Positions 35,398-43,952 of a stretch of 64,000 bases of DNA are shown piece by piece. The stretch's first letter is position 1; each line of letters opens with the position of its first letter. This DNA is from Neorhizobium sp. SHOUNA12A (GTDB lineage Bacteria > Pseudomonadota > Alphaproteobacteria > Rhizobiales > Rhizobiaceae): the NCBI RefSeq assembly GCF_023006505.1, contig NZ_JALBGV010000003.1:62001-126000 (forward strand), written 5' to 3'. Under the pieces are notes generated by a model. The model saw only the letters and a list, made by a program, of their open reading frames with translations. It was not told the DNA's origin and ran no database searches. The position numbers were made by a program, and so were the translations under genes.

Positions 35398-36243
35398 ATG
35401 GCCTCGCGCACTGCTTCCTCGAATTTCCTGAAGCTCGAATTTGTCCTCGGCGCCCTGCTGGTCGGCGTGATCGGCCTTGCCGTCATCTTCTCCGGCGTGA
35501 TCTTTCCCGGCGGCGCCGACAAGATCGACCTGATGTCGCGCCTCGTGCCACCCTTCGTCAGGCCGGCACATGTCTTCGGCACCGACCCGCTCGGGCGCGA
35601 CGTGCTTGCGCGCGTCATGGCCGGCGGCAAGATCTCGCTTCTGGTCGGCTTCGTCTCCGTCGCCGGCGGCGTCACGATAGGTGTCTTCATGGGCCTGATC
35701 GCCGGTTATTACCGTGGCATCTGGGACATGCTGGTGATGCGTTTTGCCGATATCCAGCTGGCGCTCCCCTTCATCCTGCTCGCCATCACCTTCATCGCCA
35801 TCGTCGGTGGCGGGCTGACGAACACCATCATCCTGCTGATCGTCTCGCAATGGGTGCAATATGCCCGCCTGGTGCGCGGCTCTGTGCTGACGCTGCGCGA
35901 GCGCGAATTCATCCTTTCGGCCCGTGCCATCGGGGTCAAGAACTGGCGCATCATCGTCCAGCATCTGCTGCCCAACCTGATCGGCCCGGTCATCGTGCTG
36001 ATGACGCTCAACGTCGCCACCAACATCCTGCTCGAATCGAGCCTCACCTTCCTCGGCCTCGGCATCGATCCGACCATTCCGAGTTGGGGCGGCATGCTCG
36101 CCGAAGGCCGCACCTATCTGCAGACCGCCTGGTGGGTCAGCGTCTTCCCGGGCCTTGCCATCCTCCTCACCGTCCTTGGCCTCAACCTCCTCGGCGACTG
36201 GCTGCGCGACAGTCTCGATCCCACAGGCAGAACCTCCGCATGA
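35398..36243 (+). CDS. Peptide-type ABC importer permease (DppC-like)
   Basis: 281 residues. Contains HVFGTDPLGRDVLARVMAGGKISLLVGF, typical of DppC subunits, the EAA loop REREFILSARAIGVKNWRIIVQHLLPNLIG and ESSLTFLGLGIDPTIPSWGGMLAEG. The ATG at 35398 is eight bases after GGAG; GTG at 35389, overlapping the dppB-like stop, is the alternative. Its stop overlaps the start of the peptidase gene (ATGA). Confidence 0.93.
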   Translation: MASRTASSNFLKLEFVLGALLVGVIGLAVIFSGVIFPGGADKIDLMSRLVPPFVRPAHVFGTDPLGRDVLARVMAGGKISLLVGFVSVAGGVTIGVFMGLIAGYYRGIWDMLVMRFADIQLALPFILLAITFIAIVGGGLTNTIILLIVSQWVQYARLVRGSVLTLREREFILSARAIGVKNWRIIVQHLLPNLIGPVIVLMTLNVATNILLESSLTFLGLGIDPTIPSWGGMLAEGRTYLQTAWWVSVFPGLAILLTVLGLNLLGDWLRDSLDPTGRTSA

Positions 36244-37976
36244 CACTGATCCACGAACAGCAGGTCGAGCGCACGCTCGATGCCCTCGTCGCACGTTTTT
36301 CCGGCACCAAGGGCACGAAGATCGAAGCCTGGGTTTTCGACGACGAGAAGAGCCGCAGGCAGGCCGAAGCGAAGCTCGCCGCCACCGGCGTCGAGGCGAA
36401 GTTCCGCAGCGCCTATAAGCCCCTGCTGCATTTCCTCCTCGAAGAGGTCGAGCTCGACAACCTCTCGGCCCTGCACATCGTTTATCCGGTTCACACGGCC
36501 TGCCCGAAAAACCGTTTCCTGCTCGAGGCCTATCCTCTGGCCGGTCTTGTAAACGAAGCGCGGCTGACCTTCGAAGCGGGGGCTGAAGATGCCTTTTACG
36601 CTCTGACGCTGACCGCAAAGGACGGCAGCACCGAAGCCCATAAGGTTTTTGCGCCGAACCGGCTCCACACCGATTTCATCGGCGAAACGCTGCTGTCGCC
36701 GACCGGCTGGCTGTGCCTCGACGGGGGGGCCGGCGAACGGCTGGAGACTGACTACGAGCTCCTGTTCTCCTCGGCCGTCGAAGCCATCGCGGCGCATGAT
36801 TGGGGGGCGACGGAGCCTTATTTCGACGAGCTCAACATCGCCGTCACCCTGCCGGCCGAAGACCGGCGTCTGGCCGTGGGCGAAGAGGCTGTCAGCCTGC
36901 GCGAGGCGCTGCACGAGGATTTCTATTTCTCGCTTCTCGAAGTCTTCCAGAAAAAGGCCGGCCGGCCGATCGGCGACCGCGGCCTGCAGCCGGGCCAGAT
37001 CATCCCGGAAATCCGCGACGGAGAAACCGTCTCCGTCCGCATCGAAACACGGGCACTGTGGACCTCCGAGGCCGTGACCGAGCCGCAGCGCCTTGCCTCC
37101 GCCGTGTCGCCGGTCTCGGTGGCGCAGATCCGCCGGGAACTCGCCGCGATCGATGGCGTCGCCTTCCAAGCCCTCTCGCGGACCGGCCGTGCCGTGGAGG
37201 CCCGCTATCACGCCGGCGGCGACAAACCCGTCATCATCAGCGGCGGCCAGCATGCCAACGAGACGACCGGCATCGTCGGGGCGCTGCGCGCCGCGCAGAC
37301 GCTTCACTCAAGGCCAAATTCGCATTTCGTCATCTCGCCGCTCGAAAATCCCGACGGTTATCAGGTGCATTGGCGCCTTCGCACTGACAACCCGCTGCAC
37401 ATGCATCATGCGGCGCGCTACACCGCGCTCGGCGACGATCTCGAATACCGCTCCGGCAAGGAGCTCTTCGAAAAGGCGATCCGCATCGAGGCGGAAAGCC
37501 TGAGCGGCGCCAAGCTGCACGTCAACCTGCACGGTTATCCCTCGCATGAATGGACGCGGCCGCTTTCCGGCTACGTGCCGCGCACATTCGCCATGTGGAC
37601 GGTGCCGAAGGGCTTTTTCCTCATCATGCGCCATCACGCCGAATGGACCGCTCAGGCGAAAATCCTGATCGACCGCGTCAGCCGCCACCTCGCCGCCATT
37701 CCCGGCCTCGTCGCCTATAACGCGGCCCAGATCAGGCTTTTCGAAACCCATGCCGGCGAGACCGGCTTCCGCATCATCAACGGTTTCCCCTGTCTGATCT
37801 CGATAGACGACCGCCACACGGTTCCGCTGACGCTGATCACCGAATATCCGGACGAAACCATCTATGGCTCGGCCTTCATCCAGGGTCACACGGCGCAGAT
37901 GGAGACCGTGCTTGCCGCCTATGATGCGATCCAGGCGATCGAGGAACCGGCCGCGAGCCCGCAACCTTCGGCATAG
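36240..37976 (+). CDS. M14-family zinc metallocarboxypeptidase with long N-terminal region
   Basis: 578 residues. The M14 catalytic part lies in the C-terminal half: SGGQHANETTGIVGALRAAQ gives the HxxE zinc pair (about residue 336), ISPLENPDGYQVHWRLR follows, and VNLHGYPSHEW (about 427) supplies the third zinc His. The first 300 residues match no domain I recognise and make the protein far longer than the ~300-residue core. No signal peptide, so it should act in the cytoplasm on what the ABC importer brings in. It is translationally coupled to the DppC-like gene by a four-base overlap. It could trim imported peptides or deacylate an amino-acid conjugate. Confidence 0.85.
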   Translation: MTLIHEQQVERTLDALVARFSGTKGTKIEAWVFDDEKSRRQAEAKLAATGVEAKFRSAYKPLLHFLLEEVELDNLSALHIVYPVHTACPKNRFLLEAYPLAGLVNEARLTFEAGAEDAFYALTLTAKDGSTEAHKVFAPNRLHTDFIGETLLSPTGWLCLDGGAGERLETDYELLFSSAVEAIAAHDWGATEPYFDELNIAVTLPAEDRRLAVGEEAVSLREALHEDFYFSLLEVFQKKAGRPIGDRGLQPGQIIPEIRDGETVSVRIETRALWTSEAVTEPQRLASAVSPVSVAQIRRELAAIDGVAFQALSRTGRAVEARYHAGGDKPVIISGGQHANETTGIVGALRAAQTLHSRPNSHFVISPLENPDGYQVHWRLRTDNPLHMHHAARYTALGDDLEYRSGKELFEKAIRIEAESLSGAKLHVNLHGYPSHEWTRPLSGYVPRTFAMWTVPKGFFLIMRHHAEWTAQAKILIDRVSRHLAAIPGLVAYNAAQIRLFETHAGETGFRIINGFPCLISIDDRHTVPLTLITEYPDETIYGSAFIQGHTAQMETVLAAYDAIQAIEEPAASPQPSA

Positions 37977-38006
37977 TTATTTCCGGCAAACACTCGGCAC
38001 GCATTT

Positions 38007-38029
38007 CCTCTTGCTTATCCGGCAAGAGG
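38007..38029. terminator. Hairpin between the peptide operon and the LacI operon
   Basis: CCTCTTGC pairs with GCAAGAGG across seven bases. It begins 30 bases after the peptidase stop and ends one base before the first LacI-type operator. No T-run. Confidence 0.5.
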
Positions 38030-38030
38030 T

Positions 38031-38044
38031 GTTAAACGTTTAAC
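38031..38044. promoter_or_regulatory. LacI-family operator 1, GTTAAACGTTTAAC
   Basis: Perfect 14-base palindrome centred on CG, the classical form of LacI/GalR operators. It stands 27 bases before the lacI-type start codon. Confidence 0.8.
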
Positions 38045-38045
38045 G

Positions 38046-38059
38046 GTAAAACGTTTAAC
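38046..38059. promoter_or_regulatory. LacI-family operator 2, GTAAAACGTTTAAC
   Basis: Second copy, one base different from operator 1, with centres 15 bases apart. The pair probably blocks the promoter of the whole operon, giving autoregulation of the repressor. Confidence 0.75.
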
Positions 38060-38071
38060 AGTGAGGCTGCG

Positions 38072-39172
38072 GTGTCCCGCAAACGTGCAACGCTCAAGGA
38101 AGTCGCCGAACGTGCAGGCGTTTCGATCGCCACCGTGTCGAACGTTTTCAGCGGCCGCAAGCCGGTGAACGACGATCTGCGCGAGAAGGTCGAGCAGGCT
38201 GCGAAGGACCTGTCCTTCCAGATCGACCGCGCCGCTTCGCAGCTGAAATCCGGCAAGGCCCGGGTGGTCGGCGTCCTCGTGCCGGATCTGGACGACACGT
38301 TCTTCACCTCGCTCATCTCGCGCATCGAGGTGATGGCATTGAAGGACGGTTACGACGTCATCGTCGCGAGCTCGCGAGACGACCGGCAACTGGAGGAATC
38401 CAGGCTGCAGACGCTGCTCGGCTGGCGGCCTTCGGGCATTATCGCCGTGCCCTGCTCCGATACGATACCGGCAGCACTTGCCCGCGAAGTTGGGCATCTG
38501 CCGACCGTGCTCGTCGACCGTGTGATCCCGCAATCGGCCGCCGCCGATACGGTGACGATCGACAATTTCGAGGCGGGAGAAATCGCCGGCCGTTATCTCG
38601 TCGAGATGGGCCATACCGATATCGTGCTTGCCGCCTCGCATCTCGATATCGCGCCGATCCGCGAGCGTGTCCGCGGCGCGACGTCGATCGTGCGCGAGAT
38701 GATCGGCCGCGAGCCCGTGGCGATCGCGCTCGGCTCCAATGCCGAACGGGGCGCCGAAATCTTCGCCCACTGGCTCGAACGCCATCCTTTGCCTTCGGCG
38801 GTCTTTGCCCTGACCAACGTCACCACGCTTGCGGTCCTCACCGCGCTCGCAAGGCAGCGGATCGACATTCCCGACCAGGTCTCGATCATCGGCTTCGACG
38901 ACTACACATGGATGAGCGCCCGCAAGACGGCCCTGACCGCGATCCGGCAGCCGGTCGACGGGATCGCCCACCTTGCCTGGGAACGGCTGCAGAAGCGCAT
39001 GCGGGGCGATGCCTCGGCGCCGTCGCCGAGCATTCTCAACACCAGCCTTCAGGTCCGGGATTCGACCCGCCGCCTCGTGTCACCGCCCGTGGAGGGGCTT
39101 CTGAAAGTTGTGGAGGAACAGCCGGCCGATACGCCGGACAAGGTCAAGGAGCGACCGAACCGCATCCACTAG
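38072..39172 (+). CDS. LacI-family transcriptional regulator
   Basis: 366 residues. The helix-turn-helix and hinge are ATLKEVAERAGVSIATVSNVFSGRKPVNDDLREKVEQAAKDL (5-50). The periplasmic-binding-like sensor domain has VVGVLVPDLDDTFFTSLISRIE, PTVLVDR and VSIIGFDDYTWMS. Start is GTG at 38072. It is the first gene of a long co-directional operon (importer, FAD enzyme, dehydrogenase, kinase), with twin operators right before it. The ligand is probably the imported sugar or polyol or its product. An unusually polar 40-residue tail follows the sensor domain. Confidence 0.94.
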   Translation: MSRKRATLKEVAERAGVSIATVSNVFSGRKPVNDDLREKVEQAAKDLSFQIDRAASQLKSGKARVVGVLVPDLDDTFFTSLISRIEVMALKDGYDVIVASSRDDRQLEESRLQTLLGWRPSGIIAVPCSDTIPAALAREVGHLPTVLVDRVIPQSAAADTVTIDNFEAGEIAGRYLVEMGHTDIVLAASHLDIAPIRERVRGATSIVREMIGREPVAIALGSNAERGAEIFAHWLERHPLPSAVFALTNVTTLAVLTALARQRIDIPDQVSIIGFDDYTWMSARKTALTAIRQPVDGIAHLAWERLQKRMRGDASAPSPSILNTSLQVRDSTRRLVSPPVEGLLKVVEEQPADTPDKVKERPNRIH

Positions 39173-39223
39173 GCGTCGGGCAAGAACGCCAGTCAAAGAC
39201 TACGCTCGCATGGGAGGAGCATT

Positions 39224-40099
39224 TTGCGTTTGAACAAGATCACCGAGGTCGTGCCATTCCTGGCGCCGGTACAGATACTGATCCTCAGTGTCATCGTCAT
39301 ACCGTCGTTTTATGTCGTATGGCTCAGCCTGCATGCCTCCAGTTTCGGGCAGTCCGCGACTTTCGTGGGCCTTCAGAACTATATCAAGGTGCTGACCGAT
39401 CCGGCCTTCCTGCTGGCGCTCGGCAACACCGTCCTCATCGTCATCTTCGCAGTCCATCTGGAACTGGCGCTCGGGCTTGGAATGGCGCTGCTGTTTGCAA
39501 GCGGCCTGCCGTGCCGGCGCGTTCTCCTTGTTGCGGTCCTGGCGCCCTATGCCGTCAGCGAAGTCATCGCCGTCGCCATGTGGCGTTTCCTGTTCGATCC
39601 GGATGTCGGTCCGGTCACCGCCATGCTGACATGGCTCGGGCTGCCGATGCTCGACTGGTCCTTCGAGCCGTCTCACGCGCTGATCATGATCGGCCTGCTG
39701 ACCATCTGGCTGCACCTGCCCTTCACCTTCATCATTCTTTATGCGGCGCGCCTGGCGATCCCGAAGGATCTCTACGAGGCGGCCCGCATCGACGGCGCCA
39801 AACCTTTCGATGCCTTCCGCCGCGTGACGATACCGCTGCTCGGGCCGGCGATCGTCGTGGCGCTGCTGTTCCGCTATATCTTCGCCTTCCGCATCTTCTC
39901 GGAAGTCTGGCTGATGACCCAGGGCGGGCCTGCCCGTTCGACGGAGGTCGTCGCGGTCTATCTCTATCAGGAGGCGTTCAGCTTCAACGCCTTCGGCACG
40001 GCGGCCGCCACCGCCTGGATCATGGTGCTCGCGTCGCTGCTTCTGGCGACCGGTTATGTCTTCCTCCTTCGCAAGCAGGTGGCCGGCAATGCGCACTGA
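39224..40099 (+). CDS. Sugar ABC importer permease (MalF/UgpA type)
   Basis: 291 residues and six helices, the first VQILILSVIVIPSFYVVWLSL. The conserved cytoplasmic loop is LYEAARIDGAKPFDAFRRVTIPLLGPAI (EAA motif, about 180-210). It starts with TTG at 39224 after GGGAGGAGCAT. Overlaps the next permease by eleven bases. Forms the channel with it, energised by the ATPase at 43953-45014. Confidence 0.93.
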   Translation: MRLNKITEVVPFLAPVQILILSVIVIPSFYVVWLSLHASSFGQSATFVGLQNYIKVLTDPAFLLALGNTVLIVIFAVHLELALGLGMALLFASGLPCRRVLLVAVLAPYAVSEVIAVAMWRFLFDPDVGPVTAMLTWLGLPMLDWSFEPSHALIMIGLLTIWLHLPFTFIILYAARLAIPKDLYEAARIDGAKPFDAFRRVTIPLLGPAIVVALLFRYIFAFRIFSEVWLMTQGGPARSTEVVAVYLYQEAFSFNAFGTAAATAWIMVLASLLLATGYVFLLRKQVAGNAH

Positions 40100-40922
40100 C
40101 AAGCTCGCCATCGGCCTTGGAAAAACAGTCGCGGTCGCGGTCATCCTCGTCTGGTCGCTGTTTCCGATCGCCTTCCTCGTTTTGTCGTCGTTCAAGCCCG
40201 GCCAGGACATTTTCGCCGTGCCGCCGAAACTCGTCTTTTCGCCGACAGTGCAGCACTATGTCGAACTCTGGAACGGCTGGGGCGTGTTCTTTTCCGGACT
40301 TCTGAACAGCACCATCATCACTGCCGGTGCGACCATCATCGCGATCACCACCAGCACGGCGGCGGGTTACGTCTACTCGCGCTATAGCAGCCGGATGCTG
40401 GATGCGAGCGTGATGTTCCTGATCATCGTGCGCCTCATTCCGCCGATCGTGGTGACGCTGCCGCTGTTTCCGATCATCAACGCGATCGGCCTCAACGACA
40501 CGCATATCGTGCTGATGGTGCTTTACGCGACCTTCTTCGTGTCGCTCGGCACGGTGCTGATGCGCACCTTCATCGACCAGATTCCGCGTGAACTCGACGA
40601 AGCGGCCCAGATCGATGGCGCCAAGCGGCTGACGATCTTAAGGCGCGTCATCGTGCCGCTCGCGGCACCCGGCATTCTCGCGGTCGCCGTCTTCGTCGTC
40701 GTCTTTGCCTGGAATGAGTTCCTGTTCGCCTTCATCTTCACCGCGACCAAGGCCAAGACCGCACCGCTGGTGATCTCCGAAATGATCGGATCGATCGACG
40801 GCGTCGACTGGGGCGTGCTGTTTGCGGCGTCCACCGTCCAGCTCATACCGGTTCTGCTCTTCGTCATCTTCATGAACCGCTATCTCGTGGCCGGCCTCAC
40901 CGCCGGCGCGACCAAGGGTTAG
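40089..40922 (+). CDS. Sugar ABC importer permease (MalG/UgpE type)
   Basis: 277 residues. N-terminal helix VAVAVILVWSLFPIAFLVLSSFKPGQDIFAVPP, typical of the second permease, and EAA loop LDEAAQIDGAKRLTILRRVIVPLAAPGI (about 170-200). Start ATG 40089 lies inside the end of the previous gene, as is usual in these pairs. Confidence 0.93.
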   Translation: MRTDKLAIGLGKTVAVAVILVWSLFPIAFLVLSSFKPGQDIFAVPPKLVFSPTVQHYVELWNGWGVFFSGLLNSTIITAGATIIAITTSTAAGYVYSRYSSRMLDASVMFLIIVRLIPPIVVTLPLFPIINAIGLNDTHIVLMVLYATFFVSLGTVLMRTFIDQIPRELDEAAQIDGAKRLTILRRVIVPLAAPGILAVAVFVVVFAWNEFLFAFIFTATKAKTAPLVISEMIGSIDGVDWGVLFAASTVQLIPVLLFVIFMNRYLVAGLTAGATKG

Positions 40923-40961
40923 TCACCAGGGTTATTCAACTGTCTGCAAGGGAGGGAAATC

Positions 40962-42257
40962 ATGTCAGACAAATCGCTTACCAACATCACACGGCGCGGC
41001 TTCTTAGGCACCGCGATGGGAGGAGCGGCGATGCTCGCCGCAGGGCCGTCGTTTGCGGCGGGCAAGACGCTCAACGTCTTGAGCCACAAGGTGCACCAGA
41101 CGGTGCTCGGCACCGGCGACGGTGACCTGCTCAAGGACTGGCGCGCGACAAACGATGCAGACGTCGTCTGGACGACGTTCGATTCCAATCCGCTGCAGGA
41201 TCGCCTGTTCCGCGAGGCGAGCCTCAGCGCTACCGATTTCAATGTCGGTTACATCGTCGACAATCGCCCGACCAAGCAGATCGCCGCGATGTTCGAGCCG
41301 CTCGATGCCTATCTCAAGAAGGATGCCATCGAGGACTTCGGCGATATCGCACCGGGCCTCGTGCAAGGCATGACCGTCGACGGCAGACTGATCGGCATTC
41401 CGGTCCGCCACGCGACCCAAGGCCTCTTCTATAACGAAGCGCTCCTCGAAGAGCAGGGCATCACCGCGCCGCCGACGACGCTCGAAGAACTGGTGGAGCA
41501 GGCCCAGAAGCTTACCTTCACCTCCAAGGCCGGCACGCCGGTCGCCGGCATGGTGCTGGCAAGCGACCTCGCCGTCTTCCCGGTCATGTTCGCCCGCGCC
41601 TTCGGCGGCGATTTCATCAACGCCAAGTTCGAACTGCTGCCGAATCCAGAGGCCATGGAAAAGGGCCTGACCATCCTTCGCAAGATGTTCGAGGGCGGCG
41701 CCCTGCCGCGCAGCTACGCGACCACCAAAAACGACGACCAGGTGACCTGGCTGCAGCAGGGCCGCGCCGCCTTCACCGTGCTGCCCTTCGCGCGCTTCGC
41801 TCAACTCAACAACAAGGAACAGAGCAAGTACCCCGGCAAGATCAAGGCGATCGAATTCCCGATCTCGGCGGGCCTCAAGGGCAAGATGCCGATGTCCTCG
41901 ATCGTCGAGGCCTGGGGCATGGTCATCCCCGCGAACTCCAAGGACAAGGACCTGTCCTGGAAGTTCATCAAGGAAGTCTCCAGCAAGCGCGCCACGCTCG
42001 GCATGGCCAAGAATGGCAATGGCCCGGTCCGCGTCTCCACCTATGCAGACCAGTCCTTCGCCGCGAACAGCCCGGTCGCCGCCGTCGAGGCCGCGGTGCT
42101 GAAGAATGCTCGCGGCGCCTTCCCGCCCTTCCCCGAAGCGGCACGCGCCCAGTCGATCTTCCTGGAGGAAGTCCAGCTCGCTGTCCTCGGCCGCAAGGAG
42201 GTCAAGGAAGCAGTGGCCTCGATCGCCACGCGCGTGAAGCCCCTGCTTCAGGCCTGA
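40962..42257 (+). CDS. Sugar ABC importer substrate-binding protein, Tat-exported
   Basis: 431 residues, extracellular solute-binding protein family 1. The N-terminus NITRRGFLGTAMGGAAMLAAGPSFA has the twin-arginine motif RRGFLG, so it is probably folded before export by Tat. Core patterns include AMFEPLDAYLKKD, IPVRHATQGLFYNEALLEEQGI, PPTTLEELVEQAQKL and a C-terminal WKFIKEVSS. It selects the carbohydrate of the operon, which I cannot name from sequence. Ribosome site GGGAGGG. A GC-rich hairpin follows the stop at 42272-42296. Confidence 0.92.
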   Translation: MSDKSLTNITRRGFLGTAMGGAAMLAAGPSFAAGKTLNVLSHKVHQTVLGTGDGDLLKDWRATNDADVVWTTFDSNPLQDRLFREASLSATDFNVGYIVDNRPTKQIAAMFEPLDAYLKKDAIEDFGDIAPGLVQGMTVDGRLIGIPVRHATQGLFYNEALLEEQGITAPPTTLEELVEQAQKLTFTSKAGTPVAGMVLASDLAVFPVMFARAFGGDFINAKFELLPNPEAMEKGLTILRKMFEGGALPRSYATTKNDDQVTWLQQGRAAFTVLPFARFAQLNNKEQSKYPGKIKAIEFPISAGLKGKMPMSSIVEAWGMVIPANSKDKDLSWKFIKEVSSKRATLGMAKNGNGPVRVSTYADQSFAANSPVAAVEAAVLKNARGAFPPFPEAARAQSIFLEEVQLAVLGRKEVKEAVASIATRVKPLLQA

Positions 42258-42271
42258 ACATTTGTGAAGAC

Positions 42272-42296
42272 CGTCCGGGCGCCAGCCGCCCGGACG
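42272..42296. terminator. Intra-operon hairpin after the binding-protein gene
   Basis: CGTCCGGGCG and CGCCCGGACG form a perfect ten-base stem around CCAGC, 14 bases past the stop. The next gene continues in the same direction, so it is more likely a message-stabilising or attenuating element than a full terminator. Confidence 0.65.
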
Positions 42297-42366
42297 TCGG
42301 ATATCGCCGAAATTAGCATGATTGATGCGGGACCCTGAAGGTCCATCCACGAAAGAGACAAGGACA

Positions 42367-43800
42367 ATGTTGAACACCACCAGTCGATCGATCCAGGAGC
42401 CCGCCCGGGCAACCCCCATCATGGCGGAATATGACGTGCTCGTTATCGGCGGCGGACCGGCCGGCCTGACCTCGGCGCTCGCCGCCGCGGAAGACGGGCT
42501 TCGGGTGGGACTTATCGAAAGCCGCAGCTTCGTCGGCGGCAACATGACCATCGGCCTTCCGGTCCTCGGTTTCCTCGGCCAGAAGGGCAACCAGATCATC
42601 GAAGGCCTGCCACAGAAATTCATCGACCGCCTCAAGGCACGCGACGGCGCCAGCGAACACCGGCCCTGCCCGCTCCACATGGGCATCACGCTGGTCGAAC
42701 CGGAAGCAGTGAAGACCGTGGCGCTCGAAATGCTGACGGAAGCGGGCGTCGAGGTGCTGTTTTACACCTTCTGCGCCGGCGTCGTGATGGACGGCGACAT
42801 GATCCGCGGGGTCATCACCGAGAGCAAGAGCGGCCGCGGCGCGATCCTCGGCAAGGTCGTCATCGACTGCACCGGTGACGCGGACGTCGCCTATCGCGCC
42901 GGCGTCCCCTGCGAGAAGGGCAACGAAAATGGCGGCATGCAGCCGCCAACGCTGATGTTCTGCATAGCCGGCGTCGATACCGAAAAGCTGCGCCTCAGCA
43001 TCGCCAACCAGCCGCCACAGGCACGCACCTATCTCACCGACTTCATCCCGGCGGAGTATTTCGGTCAGAACAATCAGTTCATCGTGGTTGGCCTGCGCGA
43101 GCTGATCATCAAGGCGGAGGCCGAGATGGGTCTGAAGATCGCCAATGAACGCACGATCATCATCACCGGCCTGAAGGCCGGCGAAGTCTGGATCAACATG
43201 ACCCGCGTCAAGGGCGTCGATGGGACGGATGCATCCAGCCTCACGATGGGCGAAATCGAGGCCCGCGGCCAGATCGACGACATCGTCACCTACCTGATCA
43301 ACTACGTCCCGGGTTTCGAGAAGGCCTATTTCACCAAGACGGCGCCTTTCCTCGGCATCCGCGAAACACGCCGGATCATCGGCGAATATGTGATGAACCA
43401 GGAGGACGTGCTCGGCTGCCGCCATTTCGACGACTCGATTGCCGTTGCCAGCTATCCGATCGACATCCACCGCCCTGCCGACGACGGCTGCACGCTGATC
43501 TGGTGCGGCGACTGCTACGACATTCCTTACCGCTCTCTCATCCCAACCAAGGTCAGCAACCTGATCGTCGCAGGCCGGGCGATTTCCACCACCCATGAGG
43601 CTATGGGCGCGATCCGCGTCATGGCGACCTGCATGGCGATGGGCGAAGCGGCAGGGCGGGCGGCAAAGATCTCGGTGCGCAGCAACCGCGCGCCGGCCGA
43701 TATCGACGTCAAGGAACTCCGCCGCCAGCTGATCGCCAAGGGCGCCTATCTGCGCGTCAAGGACAGCACCGAGCGCGCAAGGGAACTGGAAGACGCCTGA
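42367..43800 (+). CDS. FAD-dependent oxidoreductase (FAD_oxidored type)
   Basis: 477 residues. A Rossmann FAD motif lies near residue 25 (YDVLVIGGGPAGLTSALAAAEDGLRVGLIE), followed by GGNMTIGLPVLGFLG and a second FAD-contact region VVIDCTGDADVAYRAG. The C-terminal FAD stretch is NLIVAGRAISTTHEAMGAIRVMATCMAMGEAAGRAA. Proteins of this family are described mainly by fold; few have a known substrate. It lies inside a carbohydrate operon between the binding protein and the ATPase, so oxidation of the imported compound is the simplest guess. Start ATG 42367 has AAGGAC upstream; ATG 42421 would trim 18 residues. Confidence 0.85.
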   Translation: MLNTTSRSIQEPARATPIMAEYDVLVIGGGPAGLTSALAAAEDGLRVGLIESRSFVGGNMTIGLPVLGFLGQKGNQIIEGLPQKFIDRLKARDGASEHRPCPLHMGITLVEPEAVKTVALEMLTEAGVEVLFYTFCAGVVMDGDMIRGVITESKSGRGAILGKVVIDCTGDADVAYRAGVPCEKGNENGGMQPPTLMFCIAGVDTEKLRLSIANQPPQARTYLTDFIPAEYFGQNNQFIVVGLRELIIKAEAEMGLKIANERTIIITGLKAGEVWINMTRVKGVDGTDASSLTMGEIEARGQIDDIVTYLINYVPGFEKAYFTKTAPFLGIRETRRIIGEYVMNQEDVLGCRHFDDSIAVASYPIDIHRPADDGCTLIWCGDCYDIPYRSLIPTKVSNLIVAGRAISTTHEAMGAIRVMATCMAMGEAAGRAAKISVRSNRAPADIDVKELRRQLIAKGAYLRVKDSTERARELEDA

Positions 43801-43952
43801 CCGCAAACCGGCAGGCCCGGCGGTGCACGCTGCCGGGAATGGGATGGTTTGGAACGTTTGTTTTGCCCACAGGCGGACCGTGGGCGACGGGTGCGGTCCG
43901 GTGGCTTGTCCGCCGGTGCCGTGCTCGAAGATTTCAAGGAAAGTGAGGAAGC

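Noticed and set aside
35850-36239. Possible N-terminal extension of the M14 peptidase
   Set aside because: It overlaps the DppC-like gene in another frame and reads as Arg/Pro-rich noise; the ATG at 36240 with a four-base overlap is the natural start.
38908-40305. Plus-strand frame of 465 codons overlapping lacI and the permeases
   Set aside because: It crosses three well-supported genes in another frame and has no recognisable domain.
43851-43860. GGAACGTTTG as a third LacI operator before the ATPase gene
   Set aside because: Only the AACGTTT core matches; the outer arms of the palindrome are absent.
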